Assembly (NCBI GenBank): GCA_001770205.1
Contig: MEQL01000025.1
Span: 1 to 64,000, forward strand
Direction: 5' to 3'
Origin: Bdellovibrionales bacterium RIFOXYD12_FULL_39_22
GTDB taxonomy: Bacteria > Bdellovibrionota > Bacteriovoracia > Bacteriovoracales > Bacteriovoracaceae
Length of the DNA: 64,000 nucleotides
Shown here: positions 54,240 to 62,536 of the stretch, piece by piece
How the letters are laid out: each line of letters opens with the position of its first letter
Position numbering within the stretch: position 1 is the first letter of the stretch
The notes under the pieces: generated by a model
Database searches by the model: none
What the model was told of the DNA's origin: nothing
Seen by the model: the letters and a program-made list of their open reading frames with translations, nothing else
Translations under genes and position numbers: made by a program

Positions 54240-56552
54240 CTAGAGCTTTAAATTTTTTAATTTGGCGAAAGGGTTATTCTTGGCCGGCGAGTCATCGACA
54301 ATACGCTTGCTATTATCGCCTGTTTTTTTTCCACTTCCTTGATTGGATGATTCTGGATTTGAAGCTTTGCTAGTACTAGTACTATTACTATTGCCTCCGC
54401 TTTTACAAGACATGGCAATTCGCTTACGATCAAAATCAATCTCAACCACCCGAACCTTAACCTCCTGGCCCACACTAACCACGTCCAGCGGATTTTCAAT
54501 AAACTTATCTGCCAACTGGGAGATATGCACGAGTCCAGATTCTTTAATTCCAATATCTACAAAAGCACCAAAATTGGTAATATTATTCACTACTCCCACG
54601 TACCAATTTCCTACTATCAGATCATTAATAGTACGAACGTTTTTGGCAAAATCAGTACTTTTAAAAACAGTCCGCGGATCTTGCACCGGAGCAGTCAGTG
54701 CTTTAAAAATATCATTAAAGGTGTGTTCACCTAATTTTGCACGTAATAATTTATCGCCTTTGAATTTCTGCTGAATCTCACTATTTTCCACTAAACTGTT
54801 AACGCTGACTTGATTATCCGCACACCACTTTGCAATATCCGCAAACCGTTCAGGATGAATAAAGGTGCTATCCAAAATATTATCTCCACCATAGATACGT
54901 AAAAAACCGGCGGATTGCTGAAAAATTTTCTCTGAAAATCGCCCAACGTTTAAAAGTTCTTGGCGATTTTTAAATTTACCATGCTTATTGCGATACTCAC
55001 TAATTCCCTTGGCCAAGCTGGCCCCAATTCCAGAGATATAGGAGAGTAATTGATAGCTAGCAGTATTTAAATCCACTCCAACATAGTTAACGCAATCTTC
55101 TACCACATTTGTCAGAGACTTTTGCAATTTTGACTGATTCATATCATGCTGATACTGTCCAACCCCAATGGCCTTGGGATCAATCTTTACTAGCTCGGCC
55201 AGCGGATCTTGAAAACGACGAGCTATCGAGACCGCTCCACGCACTGTAACATCTTTATCTGGAAATTCCTCAATGGCCATCTCTGACGCAGAATAAACCG
55301 AAGCTCCGGCCTCAGAAACAAGCGTAGCGCGAACTTTATTTTCTTTCACCACTCCAATGTTATCCTCCACAAAAGCTAAGGTCTCTCGGCCATAGGTACC
55401 ACTGCCAATTGCGATATATTCCACCATGAATTTCTCAATCACTTTCTCCAATATCATCGCTGATTTTTCTACTTCCCGTTTCGGTTCATGAGGATAAATA
55501 ACAAAATCCACCAAAAGTTTACCATGCTGATTAATCACGACAACCTTGCAACCAGTACGTACGCCCGGATCAATTCCCATAATTGTTTTCTGCCCAAGGT
55601 ATGGTGCCAGCAGCAAACTTTTTAAATTATGGCCAAAAACCTCTATAGAAGCATCTTCGGCGATCTTGCGCAGCTCGGCCATAATTTCTAATTCTACCGA
55701 AGTATGTAAAGAGGCCTTATAGGCCTTTGAAACACAATCCATTATTGTCGGCAGACATCCCTGCTCTCTACCGCGCATAACCACCGTTTTTTGCGCCAAT
55801 TCAATAGCACGTTTATCATCAACATCTATCGAAACTTTTAAAACTTTCAGTAACATCCCTCGACGCATGGCCAAGAAACGATGGGAGGCCTTGGGGGAAT
55901 AGAGATTTTTTACTGGTTCTGCAAATTCAAAATAATCTTTGAATTTTAAATAATCAGTAATTTGATTAGCATCCTTTTTTAGAGCGGAAGTAAACATTGC
56001 CTCACTCTTATATAGCTCTCTTAGGCCACTCTTCACATTCTCTCCGTGAACAACCTTCTCTATGATAATATGCTTGGCCCCCTCTAACGCCTCTTCCCAA
56101 GTGGCCACCTTTTCAGTTGGAACGAAGGCCTGCTCCAGCTGCTTAATAGTTTTGGCGGTTTCAATTATTTCGACGGCCAGTGGTTCCAATCCATTTTCTC
56201 GCGCAATCATCCCTTTCGTTTTTTTCTTGCTCTTGTAGGGTGCATAAATATCTTCCAACTCCATTAGAGTTTCGGCCTTGGTAACAATTCTGGCCAATTC
56301 CGGCGTTAAAACCTCCATTTTTTCTAATGTCTCTAAGATAAATTTTCGACGTTTTTCGGTCTCGTTATATTCGTTATACAACTCTTCCACCAAGCGAATC
56401 TGAGTTTCATCTAAATTACCAGTTACCTCTTTGCGATAACGAGCAATAAAGGGTACGGTACATTGTTCCTCAAACAGAAGTTTTAAAACTTGTTGTATCT
56501 GGTTTTTAGAAATTTGTGACTTTACTGCAACGAAATCAACAACCATCGGCAC
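54240..56552 (-). CDS. tex: Tex-family RNA-binding protein
   Basis: The 770-aa protein shows Tex features: N-terminal helical region (QCTVPFIARYRKEVTGNLDE, in part) and the YqgF-like nuclease fold (IMGIDPGVRTGCK). A helix-hairpin-helix segment (YISGIGASLAKGI) and an S1 domain follow (VGVVNNITNFGAFVDIGIKESGLVHIS, in part) at about 645-715. A Ser/Asn-rich tail extends beyond S1. Tex acts on RNA/transcription. It is convergent with menB. Confidence 0.95.
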   Translation of the reverse strand: MPMVVDFVAVKSQISKNQIQQVLKLLFEEQCTVPFIARYRKEVTGNLDETQIRLVEELYNEYNETEKRRKFILETLEKMEVLTPELARIVTKAETLMELEDIYAPYKSKKKTKGMIARENGLEPLAVEIIETAKTIKQLEQAFVPTEKVATWEEALEGAKHIIIEKVVHGENVKSGLRELYKSEAMFTSALKKDANQITDYLKFKDYFEFAEPVKNLYSPKASHRFLAMRRGMLLKVLKVSIDVDDKRAIELAQKTVVMRGREQGCLPTIMDCVSKAYKASLHTSVELEIMAELRKIAEDASIEVFGHNLKSLLLAPYLGQKTIMGIDPGVRTGCKVVVINQHGKLLVDFVIYPHEPKREVEKSAMILEKVIEKFMVEYIAIGSGTYGRETLAFVEDNIGVVKENKVRATLVSEAGASVYSASEMAIEEFPDKDVTVRGAVSIARRFQDPLAELVKIDPKAIGVGQYQHDMNQSKLQKSLTNVVEDCVNYVGVDLNTASYQLLSYISGIGASLAKGISEYRNKHGKFKNRQELLNVGRFSEKIFQQSAGFLRIYGGDNILDSTFIHPERFADIAKWCADNQVSVNSLVENSEIQQKFKGDKLLRAKLGEHTFNDIFKALTAPVQDPRTVFKSTDFAKNVRTINDLIVGNWYVGVVNNITNFGAFVDIGIKESGLVHISQLADKFIENPLDVVSVGQEVKVRVVEIDFDRKRIAMSCKSGGNSNSTSTSKASNPESSNQGSGKKTGDNSKRIVDDSPAKNNPFAKLKNLKL

Positions 56553-56669
56553 TCCCTAATTAAAGTTATACAGAAAGAGAAAGATTTAAACATGACAGCA
56601 CTCCCAACTTCAACACTTTTTTGCTATTTGATAATTAAAAATAATCGATTATAATCTTTCTATCAAATT

Positions 56670-57704
56670 ATGTTTAAGCAAACAGCACAGATCACGGCAT
56701 TTCTCTTTTTATCGCTAAATATTTTGGCCATAGAAATAGGAGAAAAATACGAAGTAACTATTTTGGATAGCTCCCAATCGAAACGAACAATTCTCCTAAA
56801 TCGAGGGTTATCTTCTGGACTTACCATTGAAAATCATGCCAACTTTTACGATGATGTTGGGCCTATCGCTCGCGGCGTGGCCATTGAAGTTGCGCCAATG
56901 CGCTCGGTATGGGCCCTCTACACCGTTGAAGATATCAGCAAAATTGCAAGCAACAGCAAAGTAAAAATGAAAATCACCTCTCCTGTTAAATTAACAAAAG
57001 ATCAATCGAAAATGATACGGCCAGCGATTGCTATCTCCGACGAAGAAACCTACTCTCCCTCCCCCGACGCTCGCCATTTTTACAACAAACTACCAACCGT
57101 CATAAAAAGTGAATTTGAAATAGAGAAGGAAAGAGAAGACGAAAAAAATAAAGGACTTTTTTCGCAGCGATATCATGAAGTTTGGGGAGTAGTTGATTTC
57201 GCTCTTTTTGATACCTCAGAAGGCCTAGTTAACAGCTCTATAAAAAACTCCAGCACTTTGGATATAGAATATTTACTAGGATATGAATACTATATCGGCA
57301 AATACATAAAAGAACTCTCTTTTAATCTTTTTTTGCATGAAGAATACCGAACCTATCGGCAAGAAAATGAGCAAAAAAGTAGAATAAATTTCCTTGAAAT
57401 CGGCCTAGGGCCTGATTGGCATTTTTACCATGATCCCATGGCCTATGGCGATCTTATCGGCCACGGCTATTTTCATTTTGGGTTTGGCACAATGGATTCA
57501 GAGGCGGTTTCAGCAGCAAGCGAAGGCGATACTAGCTTTATCGCCGTGGGAATTGGCGGAAAATATTATTTGAGTAGCGGACTCGGTATGCGCCTGGCAA
57601 TTGAGTATAACTACTCTAAAAAAGACCTAGTCGATAACTCGGTAACAAACAGAACCACTAGTAGTGGAGTAAAAAACTATTTTGGACTCTCCTATCGTTT
57701 CTAG
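56670..57704 (+). CDS. outer-membrane barrel protein with SK(K/R)TILVNRG domain (family member 3)
   Basis: The 344-aa protein has a signal peptide (AFLFLSLNILA). The shared N-terminal domain reads SQSKRTILLNRGLSSGL...NHANFYDDVGPIARGV...APMRSVWALYTVED. It aligns along its whole length with residues 30-110 of 42588-43658. The barrel half ends in FGLSYRF. No ribosome-binding site is visible. It lies about 11.5 kb from the other two genes, so the family is dispersed. A two-component CheY-like gene follows. Confidence 0.68.
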   Translation: MFKQTAQITAFLFLSLNILAIEIGEKYEVTILDSSQSKRTILLNRGLSSGLTIENHANFYDDVGPIARGVAIEVAPMRSVWALYTVEDISKIASNSKVKMKITSPVKLTKDQSKMIRPAIAISDEETYSPSPDARHFYNKLPTVIKSEFEIEKEREDEKNKGLFSQRYHEVWGVVDFALFDTSEGLVNSSIKNSSTLDIEYLLGYEYYIGKYIKELSFNLFLHEEYRTYRQENEQKSRINFLEIGLGPDWHFYHDPMAYGDLIGHGYFHFGFGTMDSEAVSAASEGDTSFIAVGIGGKYYLSSGLGMRLAIEYNYSKKDLVDNSVTNRTTSSGVKNYFGLSYRF

Positions 57705-57776
57705 TCTGGCCTTGGATAACTTTTCCTTAAATTTTGTTCTTCCCCCTTACGCCCACTATGATCTATCATAATAGGT

Positions 57777-58208
57777 ATGAATCCAGATAAATTTGAAGAA
57801 ATCTTTTTAAATTTACGCATTCTTGTTGTCGATGATGTTCCCATCATGCGCTTGTTTGTTGTAAACACACTTAAAGAATTGGGAGTAAAAAAAATTCTAG
57901 AAGCAGAAGATGGAAATGCGGCCTTGACCTTGGTGGAAGAAGGTTTGATGAACAATAAAAAAATCGACTTAATTGTATCTGATATCAATATGCCGAATAT
58001 GGATGGTATTGATCTTTTGCAGGCCATCCGTAAAAACAATGTCAAAGAAATTAAATCTATGCCTTTTTTGATTGTTTCGGCCTCTAACGAAACTTCAAAA
58101 ATTTTAAAGGCCTCGGAGTTGGGAGTTACCAATTATATTTTAAAACCCTATTCTCCGGCCAATTTGAAGAAAAAAATTAGAGAAGTTTTTATTTCGCAAA
58201 ACGATTAA
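57777..58208 (+). CDS. CheY-like response regulator
   Basis: The 143-aa receiver has VVDDVPIMR, IVSDINMPNMDG (phospho-Asp), SASNET and LKPY (Lys). No output domain is present. A weak TAGG precedes the ATG. It is followed 23 bp later by a Ser/Thr kinase gene, so the two may form one signalling unit. Confidence 0.85.
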   Translation: MNPDKFEEIFLNLRILVVDDVPIMRLFVVNTLKELGVKKILEAEDGNAALTLVEEGLMNNKKIDLIVSDINMPNMDGIDLLQAIRKNNVKEIKSMPFLIVSASNETSKILKASELGVTNYILKPYSPANLKKKIREVFISQND

Positions 58209-58231
58209 AATAAATTACGGAGATTGCTAAA

Positions 58232-59557
58232 ATGAACGATTCCGCAGAAGGTGTATATAAGCGATTTGGTAAATATCTACTTCTAGACCATGTCGTTGAT
58301 GGTGGTATGGCCGAACTTTATATGGCCCGCGAATTGGCGGAAAATGTAGAAAAAATTGTTGCAGATAAAGTGGTCGCCATAAAGGTAATCAAAAAACAAT
58401 TCTCTGAAGACCCCAATTTTAAAAAGATGTTTTTGGATGAGATAAAAATTGCTTTCGGACTCGTTCACCCCAATATTGCCCAAACTTACAACTACGGTGA
58501 ACTAAGCGGAAAGATTTTTACCGTACTAGAGTATGTTCACGGACAAAACTTGCAGCAAATCAACAAAAGTTTAAAAAAGAAATCACTTTCCTTTCCTATT
58601 GAGATGGCGGTTTATATCGCGGCCCAAATCTGTCAAGGCCTTGATTATGCCCATAAGTTCACCGACAAGCTCTCTGGAAAAAAATTGAATCTCGTTCATC
58701 GCGATATCTCTCCTCACAATGTTATGCTTGATTATGATGGCATGGTAAAAGTAATAGATTTTGGAATTGCTAAAGCTGAAACTAACACTGAGGCCACGCA
58801 AGCAGGAACCATCAAAGGAAAAGTATCCTATATTGCCCCAGAGTATTTAGTAGAAGGTGGCAAAATTGATCATCGGTATGATCAATTTGCAGTAGGACTG
58901 GTGCTATGGGAAACGCTGGCCGGCCGAAAGGTTTTCTCCGGAGAAAACGATATGGCCATTTTGAAAAAAGTTTTTGAATGCAAAGTTCCAGCGCCCTCTT
59001 CTTTTAATCCCAACGTTCCCAAAGAACTAGAGGCCATCTTGGCCAAAGCGCTATCTCGCGATCCCAATAATCGCTTTCCAGATATGGATCAATTTGGCAG
59101 ACATCTAACAAAGTTTTTGCATGTGAAATATCCAGATTTTACGACTAACGATCTTGGCCAATTTTTGCAAAACAACTTCTCTTCCGAAGTGGTTGAAGCG
59201 CGTGAAAAATTAAAAGTTTTTGGAAAAATACCTCTTCGTCCCTTTTGCGAAGACCTAAAGGCCGAAATAGAAGGGCGGCCTTCTTCTGCCGATGCTCCAT
59301 CTCTACCCAACACAAATCTATTGGGTCAAGATGCCACTACTTCTCGAAAGTTATCTAGCGGCTCAAACACCGACTCGGCCATCGGCTCCTCTACGCAACG
59401 AAGAATTTTTGGACAAAGCTCCGTAACTGACACCAGTGATAAAACAATCAGTCCCTTTATCCAACAGATGCGTACAAAAAAACTAGAACAAACCAAAAGC
59501 AATATTCAAATACAAGATGTTCGCAAAGAGTTAGAAAAAAAAGAAAGAGGAAAGTAG
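58232..59557 (+). CDS. Ser/Thr protein kinase, Hanks type
   Basis: The 441-aa cytoplasmic kinase has VAIKVIKK (Lys), HRDISPHNVML (catalytic loop, about 155), DFGIA (about 176) and an APE-like APEYLVEG. No membrane segment follows; the last about 130 residues are Ser/Thr-rich and low-complexity, possibly an autophosphorylation or docking tail. GGAG nine bases before the ATG supports the start. It is adjacent to the CheY-like gene. Substrates are unknown. Confidence 0.92.
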   Translation: MNDSAEGVYKRFGKYLLLDHVVDGGMAELYMARELAENVEKIVADKVVAIKVIKKQFSEDPNFKKMFLDEIKIAFGLVHPNIAQTYNYGELSGKIFTVLEYVHGQNLQQINKSLKKKSLSFPIEMAVYIAAQICQGLDYAHKFTDKLSGKKLNLVHRDISPHNVMLDYDGMVKVIDFGIAKAETNTEATQAGTIKGKVSYIAPEYLVEGGKIDHRYDQFAVGLVLWETLAGRKVFSGENDMAILKKVFECKVPAPSSFNPNVPKELEAILAKALSRDPNNRFPDMDQFGRHLTKFLHVKYPDFTTNDLGQFLQNNFSSEVVEAREKLKVFGKIPLRPFCEDLKAEIEGRPSSADAPSLPNTNLLGQDATTSRKLSSGSNTDSAIGSSTQRRIFGQSSVTDTSDKTISPFIQQMRTKKLEQTKSNIQIQDVRKELEKKERGK

Positions 59558-59566
59558 TAGAAGCTA

Positions 59567-61417
59567 CTAGGACAGTTCTTTCTCGCGTCTGTACATCTCT
59601 TCAACCTTCTCGGAAAATCTGGCCAAAATAACTTTCTTTCTAAGTTTTAAAGAAGGAGTTAAATGCCCTCCCTCAATAGTGAATTCTTCTGGCGAAATAA
59701 TAAATTTCTTTATAGTTTCAAATTTTGCCAATTTCTGATTCAAGGCATTTATATCTGCCTGCACTAACGCTTGCACCTTCTCATTTACTGCCAACTCTGC
59801 GATGGTAACATTCTTTATCTCTTTTCCAATCCCCAAACTATCATATATTAGGCGAAAACGATCTATCTCTATTCCCACAATTGCTGTTAAATACTTTTGC
59901 TTATCTCCGATTACCATCAAATGACTAATATACCTCTGCGTTTTGGCCATATTTTCAATCTTTTGAGGTGCAATGTTTTTTCCTCCTGAGGTAATTATTA
60001 TATCTTTTTTACGATCAGTTATTTTTAAATGGCCATCCGCAGTCAATTCACCAATATCTCCAGAATAAAACCATCCATTTTTCATCACCTCATCCGTATG
60101 CTCTTTAGATTTATAATATTCTGAAAACATCGCTTCCGTTTTAATTAAAATTTCACCGTCTTCAGCAAAGCCAATTTGCACATCGCCAATAGGTATTCCT
60201 ACTGTCCCGGCCACTTGTTTCCAGGTGGGATTAACACAACAAGGAGCAATTGTTTCTGTCAGGCCATATCCCTCCAAAATAGTAAGGTTGGCGTTTTGCA
60301 AAAATTTTATTATTTTCACAGAAAGAGGTGCTCCTCCTGAAATAAAATAACGAACTCTTCCTCCAAAGCGATTATAGATTTTCGATAACACCAATTTATA
60401 GGCCAATTTGTGATTTAAAATCTCTTGCATGCTAGGAGCTTCTTCATTTTCTATCTTATTATAGTAAACTTCTGTAACCTCTTCGGCCCAAGCAAATAGT
60501 TTTTTCTTAATAAATGATCCTCCCTCTACCTGCTCCATAACCTTGGCATAAATTTTTTCAAAGATGCGAGGAACTGCAAACATAATTGTCGGGCGAACAA
60601 TTGCTAAATTATTAACTAAAGCATCTACCGACTCGGCATAAACGGTGCGATATCCCAAAACCAAAAACATCATTGAATCACAGCGGCCTAAAACATGAGA
60701 TAGAGGTAAAAAAGTTAAAGAACAGTCGTCATGCGAAAATTTTCCCTGAAAAGCAGTCCGAACATTTTCTAACATGGTGGTAAAAGCATGATTAGAAATA
60801 ACAGTTCCCTTTGGTTCCCCGGTAGTCCCAGAAGTATAGATTATCGAGACAACATCATTACCCTGCTGTTGTGCAACTATCTCCTCTAACCAATGCTTAT
60901 TCTCGTTGTAGCGCTTCTCTCCAAGCTTCTTAAACTCCTCCATGGTAAAAAATTTAATATCATTTCTTAAGTTTCCTTTTAAAAGATCACTAACTTCCTT
61001 AATTGAAATAATAGTGCGAAGTGCCGGAAGTTTTTTTTGCACTCTTATAATTTTCTCAAGTTGATCAGCACTATCTATTACCATCATAGAAGCACCAGAG
61101 TGATTAGAAATAAACTCCACTTCTTCTGCCAAATAAGTTGGATAGATGGGAACTGTTACGGCCCTAGAAGCAATGATGCTCATATCAAAAAGGTGCCACT
61201 CCAAAGAGGTATTTCCTAGTATGGCCACTTTATCTTGTACTGCAAGGCCAAGCTCTCTAAAACCATTTGCCAAAACATTTAAAACTTCCCAATAGCTGTT
61301 GTAGGAATAGAAATTAATTCGGCCATCACTTATACTGCCCATTAAATCTAAGTCGCCACCTTTTTTTACAACCTTCATTAAAAGCTTGCCAATTACCCTA
61401 GTATTGCCATCAACCAT
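59567..61417 (-). CDS. long-chain fatty-acid-CoA ligase (AMP-binding)
   Basis: The 616-aa protein has the AMP-binding motif YTSGTTGEPKGT (about 192), the GYGLTE motif, and the D-x-x-K-I-x-I-S-GGKN-type tail (DRKKDIIITSGGKNIAP). These match FadD15/LACS-like enzymes that activate fatty acids to acyl-CoA. No signal peptide is present. It could serve lipid degradation, modification or recycling. It is convergent with the kinase gene. Confidence 0.9.
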   Translation of the reverse strand: MVDGNTRVIGKLLMKVVKKGGDLDLMGSISDGRINFYSYNSYWEVLNVLANGFRELGLAVQDKVAILGNTSLEWHLFDMSIIASRAVTVPIYPTYLAEEVEFISNHSGASMMVIDSADQLEKIIRVQKKLPALRTIISIKEVSDLLKGNLRNDIKFFTMEEFKKLGEKRYNENKHWLEEIVAQQQGNDVVSIIYTSGTTGEPKGTVISNHAFTTMLENVRTAFQGKFSHDDCSLTFLPLSHVLGRCDSMMFLVLGYRTVYAESVDALVNNLAIVRPTIMFAVPRIFEKIYAKVMEQVEGGSFIKKKLFAWAEEVTEVYYNKIENEEAPSMQEILNHKLAYKLVLSKIYNRFGGRVRYFISGGAPLSVKIIKFLQNANLTILEGYGLTETIAPCCVNPTWKQVAGTVGIPIGDVQIGFAEDGEILIKTEAMFSEYYKSKEHTDEVMKNGWFYSGDIGELTADGHLKITDRKKDIIITSGGKNIAPQKIENMAKTQRYISHLMVIGDKQKYLTAIVGIEIDRFRLIYDSLGIGKEIKNVTIAELAVNEKVQALVQADINALNQKLAKFETIKKFIISPEEFTIEGGHLTPSLKLRKKVILARFSEKVEEMYRREKELS

Positions 61418-61550
61418 ACGTCTCCCTCTATTTCTATATCCTTTGCTACATTGTGATTATACTCGCATATACGCTAAAATAAAGTCAAAAAAAACCGACA
61501 AGACAGTGAGGGGAATGCATCATGGCCATTGAACAAAACGGAGCTAGATT

Positions 61551-62534
61551 ATGAATGACGAAGAGATCGGGAATAAAATTCTTTTACTTATTGGGAAAGA
61601 AGAACGGATTAATAGTTTCACGAGCAATTGGATCCAAGCAAAATCAGGTCTGGCCACCGAACAAATTAATCGCGGCATTAAACATCTTGCCAATAATGGG
61701 GCCATCCAAAAAATTATTACTCCTGACTCTGGGCCCTTTGAATTTAGTAGTGTCATTCTTCTGCCGCGCGGTAAATATCTTTACTCCTATGTGGTTGAGG
61801 CCAATAACGTCTTGAGGGTCAGTTCTAATCAGTCCGAAGTTTTGAATTTCTTGACTATGGCGCAAACAAAAAATTTAAAAATTACTCTCTGGCAAAAGAT
61901 TCAGGATGAAGTTGTTATCAATTATGGTGAAATTCAAAATATTAACCGACAAAATAAATCCATTCAAATTTCCTTAGAAAATAGTCATATTAAATTCAAT
62001 ATGAATCAGTTAACTCACATTTTTATTCGCGATATTGATAACAGTGTTCTTTTTAAGGAATCCATTACTTTCGATGAAGGCCATCAACTAACTTTTGCTA
62101 TTCCAAAAAATCTTCGCATAATTGAAAAAAGATCCACCTCTCGTTATATTTTTAGCTCCCATGATCTCAAGGAAGTAAAGATTTCAAAAATTTCAGACTC
62201 CTCTTATCATCGAGTCATAGATTTTCAACTCTCTGACTTATCCAACCTGGGAATGTCTTTAATGGTATTGCCTGATGAAATTGATAAATTTGCCACCGGA
62301 GATACTTTTTTGATTCACAAAATGGCCTGTGAAACATTCACTCCACCACTACAGGCCTCGGTAATTTATATTGCTAAGAGCGAATACAAAAAGAAAAAGC
62401 GCTATTTTCGTGCCTTTAAAGTTGGTCTAAAATTTACTGACGTTTTAGACAATCGCATCGTCAACAGAGTTAATCTTGATGATACTACCCAAAAAGATGA
62501 TGATGACGATGATGATGAAAAAATCAGTGCATAG
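61551..62534 (+). CDS. YcgR-like PilZ-domain protein (c-di-GMP receptor)
   Basis: The 327-aa protein has an N-terminal winged-helix-like region (residues 1-85). A YcgR-N-type domain and a C-terminal PilZ domain follow. The PilZ motifs are RSTSR (RxxxR, about 192-196) and DLSNLG (DxSxxG, about 228), so c-di-GMP binding is likely. The tail is an Asp-rich run (DDDDDDDE). GGAG seven bases before the ATG supports the start. It may couple c-di-GMP to motility or secretion. Confidence 0.8.
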   Translation: MNDEEIGNKILLLIGKEERINSFTSNWIQAKSGLATEQINRGIKHLANNGAIQKIITPDSGPFEFSSVILLPRGKYLYSYVVEANNVLRVSSNQSEVLNFLTMAQTKNLKITLWQKIQDEVVINYGEIQNINRQNKSIQISLENSHIKFNMNQLTHIFIRDIDNSVLFKESITFDEGHQLTFAIPKNLRIIEKRSTSRYIFSSHDLKEVKISKISDSSYHRVIDFQLSDLSNLGMSLMVLPDEIDKFATGDTFLIHKMACETFTPPLQASVIYIAKSEYKKKKRYFRAFKVGLKFTDVLDNRIVNRVNLDDTTQKDDDDDDDEKISA

Positions 62535-62536
62535 AA

